This document shows, piece after piece, positions 21,975 to 33,629 of a stretch of 64,000 nucleotides of DNA (the stretch's first letter is position 1; each line of letters begins with the position of its first letter). The position numbers were made by a program, and so were the translations under genes. The notes under the pieces were generated by a model, which did no database searches, had not been told where the DNA came from, and worked only from the letters and a program-made list of their open reading frames with translations. The stretch is taken from contig CM034233.1 in the NCBI GenBank assembly GCA_019916065.1, positions 47,818,141 to 47,882,140 on the forward strand. Direction: 5' to 3'. This DNA is from Vitellaria paradoxa. Taxonomy: Eukaryota; Streptophyta; Magnoliopsida; Ericales; Sapotaceae.

Positions 21975-23686
21975 TGTGACATCCTAAATTTTTATTATTT
22001 TTAAATACATTACTAATTTAATTTTTATTATATGCTTAGAAATTTTAATTACATTAATGAGGTATTATTTTAGATTTTCCTTAATTTTAATTGGAACAAT
22101 TGGCACACTTATAAAATTTATTTAGTTTTTTAGTTTAATTAATTAGTGTACTAATTTAAGTTAAATAATTAATTAGTTGGGTAAATGAAGTGGTGAGTGG
22201 CCACTTGAATTGGTGTATTTGCTCTGATAGCTTGGCTACGTGTTAAGCATAGGGGAAAAAATAAGAGAGTTGAGGCAGAGAAGAACACCTAACTGCCTGA
22301 ATATATATATGTAACATATATATATATATATATATATGTATATAAGTTAAATTAAGGGTCAGTAAGAAGCAGAAACGGCAATGAAAAAAAAAGTAGAGAA
22401 CAACAAGGAAAGCAAAGAAACTGTGAGGAAGCAAGAAAGAAGGAAAATTGGGGATTTTGGCCAGATTGTTGAGTAGGTTATTTTATTTTGTTAATTTAAA
22501 ATTAATTATGTAGAAGGTTAAATAAACTAAGTATGTTGAAAAAGAAGTGGTTGTATTCTATTTATTTAATTTATATTATTAATTGATTTGGTTTTTATTT
22601 TAACGGTTGAATTTCTTATTTGGTATAATTTGTTTGGGTTAAATTAGGACCGGAGGGTAATCAACTGCAACTACCCTAGTAGTTTAATTTTCTCAGAATA
22701 TATGCTGTTAAGGTAGGTGTAATAAACTTAAAGGTAAAAGGTATTAACTATAAATTAATAAATATTATCTATTTATTTATTGTTACTATTAATTAATTAT
22801 TTTGTGTGCATTACACTTGCATATGGTTAGACGGGACCAGGTCAGATGGGGCCAAAAAAAGAAAAAAATATATAAGGCCAGATGGGGCCAGAAGAAAAAA
22901 AAAAGTATAGATGGGGCCAAGTTAGATGGGACCAATAATGAGACCAGATGAGGTCAAGCCAGATGTGGCTAATGGGATATACTAAATTAAAGCCACTATC
23001 CACAGTTGAGTGCTTAACTCATAAGTCAGATGGGGTCAAATGTGTATTATATTATTATTTAAATCATTTATCATGCAAATACACCATGAGGTGGCCAGAT
23101 GGGGCCTATGGATTATGATAATGGTTGATAAACGAAAAATGACGATAAATTGTGTGTTGAGACATTTGTATCACTATCAGTTATGATACACTTAAATTAA
23201 TTATTATTCGATTGTGGGATAGTTGTCTATATAACCACTGTGGATTATCTTTGGTTTGTATTTATTATCTTTTATTGTAAGTATAATACTTTCCACTGAG
23301 TGTGTGACACTCACATCTCAATTTACACATTTCTAGTTGAGTCTAGAAGTGGCTGCAAGTACCGGGAGAAGACTTTGAATTGTTTGTTTCCTTATTTTAA
23401 TCATGTGTTAGTATTTGGAATTTGTGTAAATTAACATAAAGTTTTTGACAGTATTAGACTAAGGCCTGGTATAACATATTGGAAATTATAAGTTTGTACT
23501 CATTTAAATATATGTGAGATTTTTTTATATTATGGCAAGGAATTAATGTAAATATGACAGATTGTATTTTATTTTGATATGGGATTTTGTATGAATTGTA
23601 ATTATTGACTTATCATGGACAGAGGATGTAGAAGTGTTCTCTCTATTTAAGGAATTAAATATGTATCCTAAAATAGGGGTGCAACA
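21975..23686 (+). mobile_element. 3' LTR of the Ty3/gypsy chromovirus, 1712 bp
   Basis: It runs TGTGACATCC to GGTGCAACA and is followed by TTTTT, matching the target duplication at 11563. It aligns with the split 5' LTR along its whole length. It contains an AT microsatellite/TATA region (22300-22345), the GGCCAGATGGGGCC-word array (22826-23110) and a mutated form (GAGTAGGTT, 22471) of the donor seen at 12051 in the 5' copy. Confidence 0.85.
22826..23110 (+). repeat. GGCCAGATGGGGCC-word array in the chromovirus 3' LTR
   Basis: Counterpart of 12535-12830, with words such as CAGATGGGGCCA, TTAGATGGGACC and CCAGATGGGGCC separated by A-rich spacers. Confidence 0.75.
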
Positions 23687-23918
23687 TTTTTCCTCTGGTA
23701 TACTTGACACATCTCAATTTTCAAATATTAGAAAGAGTCTTTGTACATTGAGTATATTTAACCTTTAAACTTTTTACTCCATTCAAACTCTTAATGTGTT
23801 TCAAACTATTTTCATACACTATTTTCCTTTTGTGAATATTTTATTATTATTTATTGTTTATTTTTTTCTCTGTGTTTGATGGAATCAATCTAAGCTTCAT
23901 TAGGGTGATCTTTGGTCA

Positions 23919-24076
23919 TTTCTTCCTTGGGTTTGGTTGTTTTTTATTATCTTGAAAATTGCATGACCAAAACAAGGCGAGAATTGGCTGAATGATTTTC
24001 TTCCTTGGGTTTGGTTGTTTTTTATTGTCTTGAAAATTACATGAAAAAAACAGGGGGATAATTGGTTAAATAATTC
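23919..24076 (+). repeat. Two-copy 79-bp tandem repeat
   Basis: TTTCTTCCTTGGGTTTGG starts at 23919 and again at 23998. The copies differ at a few positions and lie in the 3' non-coding part of the copia element. Confidence 0.8.
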
Positions 24077-24326
24077 TAATTATATACTTTTTTATTTTGT
24101 TGGAGTTGCACCATATTTTTTATGCTTTAAAGGTATATATTTGTGACTCACAATTTTGGTGCAGGTTATGTTTTTTTTTGTTTTCTTTGTTTTGTTTTTT
24201 TTTTTTTCAAGTAATAAAGGGACTTGATATTAAGGGGGAGATTCTTGAAAATAATTTTTTTTTAGTCATTGTAAATTTAGATTAGGAGTCAGCTAATTTT
24301 TTACTTGCGTTTTTGCCACACAATTG

Positions 24327-24970
24327 TTAAGGAGGAGATTGTTAGGTTTATTATTTTGATTGATGACAATTGCGAGTCAAAATTTGAGTTTGTAAAGTTT
24401 TTGAAGTGTCTTGAATTGAGTCTTGTTGGTTGAGTTATTCCTTTGTTCGAAGAAGATTGCTTCAAACAACTATTGTGATAGGAAAGAGCTCGAAGAGAGT
24501 TTAAGTACTCAATATTCTAGAAAAAGAGTTCGAAGGGAGTTCAAGCACTCAACATTTTGGAAAAAGAGTTCAAGGAGGGTTTGAGCGGTCCACAGGATGT
24601 TTCGTTGCCCCAGTTTTATTAGAGTATAAAATATGCCTTTTTCAGTAGCCATTTGGTTATCTTTTCTGTCCCATTGAGCAAACCCTAAAAATTCAAAGCC
24701 CCATCATCTAAATGAAGGGATCAACAAGGAGGGCCTCAGAAGAATATCGATTCAACCTTTCATCTTGTGGACGAAGAGCTTCTTTGGGTTTTATGAGGTA
24801 CCGTTCGGGTTGAAGAATGGAGTCAATCTATGGGCGTGGTTCATTATAGGTTCTAGTGAGTAAGAGAAGAATATAGTTAGAATGGGGTCTAGTTCTATTT
24901 GTATTTCATGAATCTCTCATAACCTTTTTATATATAATGGATTGATTTTTAGGTTAGTCGCTTTATAGAC
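24327..24970 (+). mobile_element. Polypurine tract and truncated 3' LTR of the Ty1/copia element
   Basis: AAGGAGGAGAT (about 24329-24339) is a typical copia polypurine tract. It runs into TGTTAGGTTTATTATTTTG at 24340, the LTR start. The stretch 24594-24970 is the counterpart of 3308-3692 in the 5' LTR. Homology stops at TTTATAGACC (24970), so the last part of this LTR is missing. The LTR shows a diverged internal repeat (AAGAGTTCGAAG-type, 24487-24580). Confidence 0.75.
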
Positions 24971-27027
24971 CATAATTGGTTTCAAAATTTGCTAAATTGG
25001 AGCACTGGTATTGTTTGATTATATGACAGCGTTTGGAGATTAGTAAATGCATTAGCTGTTTCTTCATGCATTCTAGTCCCGAATGGCTTTCTTCAGTAAA
25101 AATAAAGAATTAGCTTTCAACTTGACAAATTTGAAAAATTCACATAGATTTAAGTCAACCAATAGTGGATCCTTTTCGTCACAAAATTTGCTAGAGTGGA
25201 CAAATTACTTAAGAAAGATAACTTCTTTATATTTCTATTTGGTATTATTCACCGAATTGGCCGAACCTTGGCGTTTATGGTCATGCTTTTATGAATTGCA
25301 TACATTAAAAATGTTTTGCAACATGGCTTGTAAACACAGTTGATGTTAGATATCCTATAGTTCAGTTTGGATATGATAGTCATTACATTGATTGTGAAAA
25401 GGGGCTAGTGGTTAGTATATAAGCATGAGGTAAGGTTTTACTCTATGAGCTAATATTTGGGTTGAGATAGGCTTAAGACCACCGATCACAAATTAGTATT
25501 GTTGTCTATTTAAGTGTACTAGTCAACTTATGAAAAGTATAGAAAGTATATTTGAATGCTTCCTCTAGACTAGAGTTGACTTGAAAAGCTCAGATGTGAA
25601 AGTGTTATGGAAATAAGTATTTTGCCCTATAGAAGAAGATGGTCTCCATATTCATTAACAAGAGGACTAGAACTTGGTGAGTGATGAAGACCAATCAATT
25701 TGGTCAATATTGGTGAAATTCCAATTCCTTGAAGGTAGAAATTTCTAGTTGATGTTGTAGGGCTCTATATCCACTGTAAGTTGTGTTTTTTTGTAGGGAA
25801 AAGGTGTAATGTTATAACCATTTTTTTCAAATCTTTATTTATATCTAGGCTATAGCGTATGATATCCTCTAAATATCCATCCAATAGGACACTGAAGAAT
25901 GGGATAAATTCATTAGGTGGTCCTATTTGAATATGTGTGGGAGATCCTTAGCCACGATTATTGGAAGAATTAACATTGCTTGCAGCTTCCGTTTTTTACC
26001 ATATCAAAGGAAAGAAATACAAGGACTTTTAAGAATGCATACTGAGATGTTTACCAGCTTTGGAGAGAGAGTTCTTGAACATGTTCAAAGTAAATTGTGC
26101 ACCCTAAAAGTTGGTCTTCATTCTCAAATTAGTAGATGGCTATTGCATTCCATCTTCTAATCAAGTTGTTTTTTGGTCCTAATTTGTCTATTCATCCTCT
26201 TATCTGTCTTAGTTGGTCACTAGTTATTTATTAATCATTTGTACGTAGCAGTTGTTGCTGATTCTAGGTTGTTAGTGTGTTGTGATGATTATATATGGTG
26301 AGTACACTAATTTAATATTGATCCACTATTGTGATATTTAAGTTGTTAAGATAATTAGGTTTTTTTTTTTTTTTTGGTAATTAAGATAATTGGGTTTTGT
26401 TACACTAAATGTCTCATTAAACGTCCATATTGTGACAAAAGGAGATTCCTTTGGCAAGTTGTTAGTTAATTGGTAGTGTTGTTTATATGCTTATCTAATA
26501 TTTGTTGGTGCCTTATTTAAGTTGCTCTTGTTGATACAATTTTTTTATACAGTTTCGTTTTCCTTACCTTAGTTGATTTTTACTTTTTATTTTTAGTCAT
26601 CGTGTTCTCTTTATTTATTACAAAATTGACTCACATTTTCAAAATAAATAAGTAAATCTTATAATCGTACCCTTCCCAGTATATAGGATATGATTTGTAT
26701 AATTCCACAATGACAATTCACAAGCGTTAAATTGTCTTTATTAATTGTTGTTGTGGCATATATAAGACCTCCTCAATCTAACATTACATATGCCATATCA
26801 AAGATTTAGTTTATCTCTTCCATAACCTTTTAGCCCATACTTCTTCAAACCACCAAAGTCCTATTAAGGCTAGCATGATTAATGATTGCCTCCCAATAGG
26901 AGCATGTGCATGAGTACCCAAACCTTACAGAGACTTTTTGTTTACTTAACTTTATTGTTGTGACAAGCAATCAAGTAATTTGATTTTCATAGGTACTTGC
27001 ATTTTCAAATTCATTTCTACCATATAG
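24971..27027. other. Intergenic DNA with no recognised gene
   Basis: AT-rich sequence. Open stretches at 25083-25343 and 25927-26160 on the plus strand have no motif I recognise, no splice context and biased composition. A poly(T) of 17 lies near 26360. I see no complete element here. Confidence 0.5.
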
Positions 27028-27314
27028 TGATTGCACGCAATCATTGGCATGTTTATGTATTATTCCATCACCTATTTGAGCATATTATCAAGCTATTTTA
27101 ATGATTTTGTTAGTATTTTGTGATTTCTTATGTTTGATACTTGTATTGTAGATAATGGAGGAAATTAGTGAGAATAAGGAAGCTTTAGAGGCAATACATG
27201 TTATAGGAACAAGCCACTTAATGATCACTAAGTCAAGAAATTAATAGAAATGGAAAAAAAGCATGTTGGTGGCCTAAAGAAGAAAGCTAAAGCAAGAAGG
27301 CAAAAGGAAAGCCA

Positions 27315-27530
27315 AGTTCAGATTTGGGGGTGCACCCTTCTACTTTTTAAGGCGTGCCCCCTGACTTTGTGGGGTGCGCCCCTTTTCGCCTGTGCCCCTT
27401 CTACTTTGCAGCTGTGTGCCCCCTGAGAGCTCATTCTAAGGCATTTTAGTGAGGCATTTCATCACACACTTGGAGCTGAATTAGGCCAGGCGCATGGCCC
27501 CTTTGCTATGGGCGCCCGTGGATCCCCTCC
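27315..27530 (+). repeat. GGGGTGCGCCCC-word array
   Basis: GGGGTGCACCC, GGCGTGCCCCC, GGGGTGCGCCCC, TGTGCCCC and GGGCGCCCG occur within 215 bp of AT-rich surroundings, just upstream of the TATA-like element. Confidence 0.7.
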
Positions 27531-28049
27531 TAACTAATCTTTTGGTTTTTTTTTTACATTTGTAATTTTACTCTTTTGCCCTTAAAATGAATTTCCCTGT
27601 AAATAAGGCTTTGTAATTTTGACAGAGGAGGCTTTTACATACTTTATTTTCTTTTCTTTCCAATTTTATAGAGATTAGGGTTACATTAGGTTAGCTTAGA
27701 TTTAGGATTGAAGCTTCCAAGTATTTCTTGCTGGATTATTATTCTTCAATGGAGGTAAGTTTACTTTGAAGCATCTTCTTTATTTTTATTGTTGAATCAT
27801 TTTGTTTACATTTTTTATCTTGTGCTTTCTCTTTTCAATGTATTGGTTTATGTTTTTAGTCTACGTTCTTTTTACGCTATTAGCGTAGTTGAATTCTTGG
27901 CTTTGAATCATTGAAGGTGTGGTGTTAATGTGGTGAGTTTGAATGCAAAATATTTTCAACATATAATCTTTTATTAATTAAACATAACTCTCTGTAAATC
28001 TTTTGGTTCCTACAAAACCTAGTCACCTGTGTCACAACCATAAGTTTAA

Positions 28050-28360
28050 TTATGAGTTTCTACTCATGCACACCAAACAGTTGGTTCAATGTCCTGGTGA
28101 CTTGTGGATTATTTTCTAAAACCCAAATTCGAAATCAAATCGCCCGTATTATAATCATAACTTGGTTACGAGTGGCCACTCGTGCATACCAAGTGTTTGA
28201 TTCAATGGCCCGGTGATTTAGAACTTATTTTCCTAAAATCCTCACTTGAGGTTTTCTTAAGAAATCGATTCGCCTGTGTTACAATTGAAGCATGGTTACG
28301 AGTTGATGCTCGTGCACACTAGTTGTTCGATTCAATGTCCCGGTGAGTCTAAAACAAATT
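28050..28360 (+). repeat. Three diverged ~125-bp repeats in the LTR
   Basis: Each unit contains CACACCAA or CATACCAA or CACACTAG, then TTCAATG and CC(C/T)GGTGA, then a run ending near a TCGCCTGT/TCGCCCGT block. One similar block occurs once in the LTR at 1090 (GTCCCGGTGATTTCGAAC near 2221). Confidence 0.6.
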
Positions 28361-28739
28361 TCAAAAGCCTCCGTTTACCTTGAATTCCTTAAACTGGGTT
28401 TTAATGAAATATCTTTCGACTTAGCAACGCATGTGTGTTTGCCAGGTTGAATTATCAACGCGTTTAAGTAAACCACTACTATCTTATTACCGAATTTGGT
28501 TCGAAGTCAAGATCATCTTAGGTATTTTATTTGTAGTGTTTTATTTTAATTTAGCATTCACAATTCCTTCACTCCACCATTCTCAACCCCTACCATAATC
28601 AAGCATCCTATAAATCCAAAGTTAGTTTAGAATAATTCAGGTTCACCTACTAACTAGGAGAACAAGTCTAGTGTCTTTTAACAAAGCCTCCCTGTGGAGA
28701 TGACCTCGATTTTCACCGAGTAAGACTACAACCACCCTC

Positions 28740-29450
28740 TAATTCCAACAATCACCTCCTTCATACATTGGGTCTTGGGTCAGATAGAACGATAACCTGT
28801 TTCTCCCGATGGGCTGAGATTGATGGTAAATTTGGGTTATGAACCAGTGATTGGTAGTCTTAGGCTTATCTCAACCTCAAAAAGTAGCTCATAAGATAAG
28901 ATTTTTTATTTTCTCTTATACCTATATACTAACCACTAGTCCCTTCTACAACTAATGTAGGAATATTCCAACAATCTCTCCCTTCACACATCAGGTCTTG
29001 GGTCGAAGAGAACAACAACCCATTTCTCTTTAGTTATCCCTTTTATGTTGGAGGAGACTGGCCTAATGTTATGGGCATAATTATTCATAAATTTGGCCCA
29101 AAATTGATGAAGTGCCTTAGCTCAACTCAAAACCATTTAAGGTAGCCAAAGGGCTTAAGAAGTAAGCTCTATTAGACAAAAAGCAACAGAAAAGAGAACA
29201 AAATAGAGAGAGCAGCAGGTGCGGGAGAAAAAAAAAAAGAGGAAGTGTAGATTTTTCTTTGTCCTGTGCAACAATCTTTAAAAATAGATTGGGACACTAT
29301 CAACCGTTGGATCGACCTCAAATTTTGATAGTGGCTTGCAGATGTGTTTGGAGCTTTCTATCACTACCAATTTGAGAAAAACGAGATTGTTGCATTTGTG
29401 AGACTTGTTCTAAATTCCTCTTTTATTTTATGTTTATGAAGAATTTTATT
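28740..29450. repeat. Repetitive DNA with a twice-occurring TCAGGTCTTGGGTC block
   Basis: A stretch at about 28746-28810 (CCAACAATC, CATTGGGTCTTGGGTC, AACGATAACC) recurs at about 28968-29030. The right half contains CAACCGTTGGATCGACC (29300), a sentence-like block I know from plant LTR leaders. I cannot assign a family. Confidence 0.4.
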
Positions 29451-30840
29451 CTTGAGATTTGATGTTTGTTAATGTCTTTGGTTTTAACTAAAGAGAATAT
29501 ATTGTAATACCCATTATTTTTCATAGTGGAAGATTTGGATGGGCTTAGATCCCGTGGTCTTTACTTTCCATTTTAGGGAGGTTTTCCACATATATTCAAT
29601 GTTGTTGTCTTGTTGTTGTGGATTTCCTCTATTAGTTGTTTCCTTACAAGTTTACATAAGATGGGTGAGAAAATTGCTTCCATTGCAACCTAATTTTGTT
29701 GTTTGTTATCTCTCAACCCCATCAATTTGATCAATTGCAGTTAACTAACATAAGAGAGGCTTTTGTTACTCCACAGTTTGACTCCAAAGTTAATGTGATC
29801 CACAAAAGGAAAACAATCGATGTACTTCAATTTTTGAGGTAAAGGAATCACCAAATGCCTCACAGATAGTTTCCTTCATTAAAAACCAAAATCTGGATAA
29901 TACTATTCTTTTAAATTACCATAAAACCAGATAAGAAAATGTCAATTAATGTTTATAGGACACTCACAGAGGACCTTTCATTCTTGCAAAACATAAAGAA
30001 GTTATCAGAAGCACAAATGAGACATTTTTACCTTCTTGTACCTCCAATGAGTTTTGCATCCACATACATTGAAGGGTATATATGGGTACAAATGAAACGA
30101 GTTGTTCGTGAATAGCTCAGACTCAATTTGTCAAGAAACTCATTCACGTTTGTTTATTTGAAAAATAAACCAAGCTTGAATAAAACAATTAGGCTTATTT
30201 AGTAAATGAGCCGAGTTTGAACAAAGCCAAACTCTACTGGCATAAACTTAGACTCATTTAGAATATTATATTATTTTTAAATATAATATCTATCATTTTA
30301 ACTTTATTACTTACATATCTATAACCATAATTGGTGTATAAGAGAAGAATTGATTTTGCTTGGCACTATATTATATTACATACATATCTAGTCTAGAACA
30401 CAACCTTTTGTTATTGTATTTTTTCAACACTTAAAAGCCATCTAGTTTGGTGTCTTCCAAAAGCTACCAAGTACCAACAGTGTTATGCAAAACCCTCTTT
30501 TAGAAGATTTGGTTTCCTATTTCAAAAGATTTGATTCATTGTTTATGGTATTTGTTTTATTTCTTTTCATGAGAAAATTTATGTTTCTTTAGATTTTAAT
30601 TTTTCTTTTTTATTTATCTGTTTAAGTAAAATCAATTTGAGTTTCTGATAAAGGGTGGTTCACTCTTTGTTTACAACACATCTTCATCTTAACATATTTG
30701 GGTGCTAGGGTTTTTTAATCTACCATTTGATCCAAACTTTATTCCTTGGCACATTTAAATCTCCTTCACCACTATTTCTTTCTTATCATTATAGTGATCA
30801 TAATATATTATGTGTTTGTTTAGAAGGGTTTAATTTTTCC
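29451..30840. other. Intergenic DNA; possible old DNA-transposon remnant
   Basis: No gene. 30100-30260 has repeated forms of GAGCTCAG, AAATAAACCAAGCTTG and AATGAGCCGAGTTTG, reminiscent of plant hAT-type non-autonomous elements, but I see no terminal repeats or target duplication. Confidence 0.35.
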
Positions 30841-30859
30841 TTTTTGCTAAATCTAGAGA

Positions 30860-32526
30860 TAGATGGACTAAGGATTTAAACCAAGTTAAATCCATTAAGG
30901 ATGAGGATGAAAAGGTATTAGTAAAGGAAGAGGAGATAAAGGAGCGTTGGAAGAGCTACTTCTACAAGTTATTTAACGAAAGCAGTAGTAGTGACATACA
31001 TTTGGGGCAGTTTACCACTTTTAGGGAAGAATTAAATTTTATGTTCTATAGGAGAATCAGTAGGGAAGAAGTAAAAGAACTATTAAAAAGGATGAAGAAT
31101 GGGAAAGCGGTTGGGCCAGATGGTATCCCTATTGAGGTTTAGAGGTGCTTAGGAGAGGATGGCATAAGTTGGTTGACAAAACTTTTTAATGTAGTGCTAA
31201 AGAGTAAGAAGATGCCTGAGGCATGGAGGAAAAGTATCCTTATACCCATATACAAGAACAAAGGAGATATTCAGAACTTTGCGAACTACCACGGGATTAA
31301 ATTGATGAGCCATACGATGAAATTATGGGAGAGAGTTATTGAGAGAAGACTAAGAAGGACAACAAACATTTCAAAGAACCAATTTGGTTTCATGCCTGGA
31401 AAATCAACTATGGAGGCTATCTTTCTCTTGAGGAGGTTAATGGAACAGTATAGAGAAGGTCAAAAAGATTTACATATGGTGTTCATCGATTTAGAGAAGG
31501 CATATGATCGGGTTCCTAGGGAGATTCTATGGAGAGTATTGGAAAAGAAAGGAGCGTGTGTCGCATATATTGAGGTGATAAAGGACATGTATGATAGAGC
31601 CATGACATCTATACAGACGACTGGTGGAGAGACTAATGAGTTCCCTATCACGATTGGTTTACATCAAGGCTCAGCGTTAAACCCGTACTTGTTTGCTTTA
31701 GTTATGAATGAGATTACAAGACATATTCAGGATGAGGTGCCGTGGTGTATTCTATTTGCAGATGATATTGTTTTATAGATGAGACGAAAGAAGGAGTGAA
31801 TGCTAAGCTAGAATTGTGGCGGGATACATTAGAGACAAAAGGGTTTAGGCTAAACCGATGCAAGACGGAATATATGGAATGTAAGTTTAGTCAAAATAGA
31901 ATAACGGGTAGTATAGAAGTAAGTTTAGGCACACAAAAGATTGTAGAGAAAGATAAATTTAGGTACCTTGGATCTATGGTACAACAAGATGGAGGGAATG
32001 ATACTGATGTAAGTCACAGGATTCAAGCTTGGTGGACCAAATGAAGGATTGCTTCGGGGGTTTTGTGCGACCGAAAAATCCCCCTCAAGGTGAAAGGAAA
32101 GTATTATAAGGTAGTGGTTAGACCAACGCTGCTATATGGATCAGAGTGTTGGGCAGTAAAGTATAATCATGGTTAGAAGATGGCAGTTGCGGAGATGAGG
32201 ATGCTAAGGTGGATGTGCGGGATTACAAGGAAAGATAGGATTAGGAACGAGGAGATTAGAGGCAAAGTAAGAATAGCACCGATTGAAGATAAAATGAGAG
32301 AAAATCGATTAAGATGGTTTGGCCATGTTAGAAGGCGTCCAGCAGAGGCACCTGTTAAACGGTGTGAAAGTATGGAGATTGCTAGGAGTAGGAGAGGTAG
32401 AGGAAGACCCAAGAGAAGCTGGAAAGAAACCATTAAACATGACCTGACCTACCTAGATTTATCGGAAGACATGGCCCTAAACAGATCTAATTGGCGTCGA
32501 CAAATCCATATAGCCGACCCCACCTA
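30860..32526 (+). pseudogene. RTE LINE reverse transcriptase (broken)
   Basis: RT motifs run in order: KNGKAVGPDGIP near 31098, IPIYKNKGD near 31243, [14 protein letters not shown] near 31380, [13 protein letters not shown] near 31483, [15 protein letters not shown] near 31663, and FADDIVL at 31755-31775 with the catalytic aspartates. The C-terminal ECW-type block, RWFGHVRRRP near 32310 and an RGRGRPKRSW block near 32395 close the gene. Stops at 31138 and 32175, a one-base loss at about 31777 and TGA at 32041 disable it. Otherwise the protein is well preserved, so it is younger than the gypsy element. Confidence 0.85.
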
Positions 32527-32534
32527 GTGGGAAA

Positions 32535-32565
32535 ATGCTTGGTTTGGTTTGGTTTGGTTTGGTTC
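32535..32565 (+). repeat. (GGTTT)n tail of the RTE element
   Basis: Five tandem GGTTT units follow GCTT at the 3' end of the LINE. Confidence 0.85.
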
Positions 32566-33629
32566 AAAGATTATTTGATTTAATTTTTATTCTGTAGTTT
32601 TGATTAAAATATTATTTGATATCATTTAGGCTTGCACTTTTACTTATATTTTTAAGGAAAGAAAGTGATTAAATGGTGTCCTATGAATAATGAATTCTTG
32701 TTGATTGAAATGATATACACACATCTGTGTTATGTCTTATATTAGAGAGAGAATGTAGTGCAATAAGCCATTTACTTCAATATTTGTTCTATATATAAAC
32801 CAATGTTTGAGACTTGTTTAGGAACCTTACAAGCATGCATTTACATGGCCTTGCATGATAAATTTGGATCCTTGATTAGCTTGAGATATTTTTGGTTAGA
32901 AACCCAGAAAATAAAGTCTAGTGTATCCCAATTGTAGGAGCACTGTCAAGCACACGCGAGCTTGAGTCTCGTGAGCATGCCTGCAGCAGACTTCCCCATA
33001 CGTGCACCACTTTATGCCTCATGCATAAGCTTGGGAGGAATTTATCTCATGTGCATGTGAGAGATATTCTTATGCACACGCCTTTTGACCATACTTCCTC
33101 ATGTGTATAATTGGCTAGGTCTCGTCACATGTGAATGCCTAAGTAAACCCCACGTGCATGTGGCCTTGATCCTTGAATTATTTTTCTATTTTGATATTTA
33201 AAGGTGTTAGTACAGTGAATCATATTATAAATCAATGATATCAAGTGGAGCATCTAATTATACAAGATCACCATCATTAATGATAGGTTGAGATGTTAAT
33301 AAAAGTTATGTGATAATAATATTATCGATACAGATATATACATAAATATAAATAGATATATATTAATTTTGGGTTCTAGATGTAAAGGCATTGGAAATAG
33401 AGGGCATTATTGTATCCAAAGATTGAAAATCCCAAAACCTATGAAGAGGCAGGGGACCACATCTAATATATAAGTAGCCTACAAAGAGAGACATATACTA
33501 TTTAGTGTGTATTTTCACTCATGAGGCTTAACCTAAGTGGCGGACACAGATCGTGGGGTTTATTCTATGACTAGGGTCATATCAGGCAAGCACTCATAGT
33601 GCATTTAGGTTGGGTTCTACAGCCACGGG

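Larger units (their letters stand above)
27028..28760 (+). mobile_element. Third long LTR-like copy (right end unresolved)
   Basis: It starts TGATTGCACGCAATCA, a perfect 7-bp inverted repeat with a 2-base loop, matching in kind the hairpin at the start of the solo LTR at 8855. It has a GC-rich word array (27315-27530), a TATA-like TAAATAAGG near 27601, a strong splice donor GGAGGTAAGT at 27751, three diverged GGCCCGGTGA-type blocks (about 28085, 28205, 28335) and CTCCCTGTGGAGATGACC near 28688, equivalent to the CCCTGTGG block in the copy at 1090. I could not find a matching target duplication on the right, so the end is approximate. Confidence 0.5.
30845..32567 (+). mobile_element. 5'-truncated RTE-type LINE
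   Basis: Only the reverse-transcriptase-to-tail portion remains; the endonuclease domain is absent. The 3' end, CGACCCCACCTAGTGGG followed by an (TTTGG)n-type tail (32538-32565), is characteristic of plant RTE elements, which end in short tandem repeats instead of poly(A). A ten-base TTTAATTTTT occurs at 30829-30838 and 32579-32588 but does not abut the tail, so it is weak as a target duplication. Confidence 0.85.

Noticed and set aside
25083..26160. Two plus-strand frames of 77-86 codons
   Set aside because: No recognisable domain, no splice context and repetitive surroundings.
28740..28790. Right border of the third LTR at GATAG (4 of 5 with TATAG on the left)
   Set aside because: The proposed end lies inside a block that recurs at 28968, so it is not a real junction.
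30829..32588. TTTAATTTTT as target duplication of the RTE LINE
   Set aside because: The right copy is 14 bases away from the tail, and the motif is common in AT-rich DNA.
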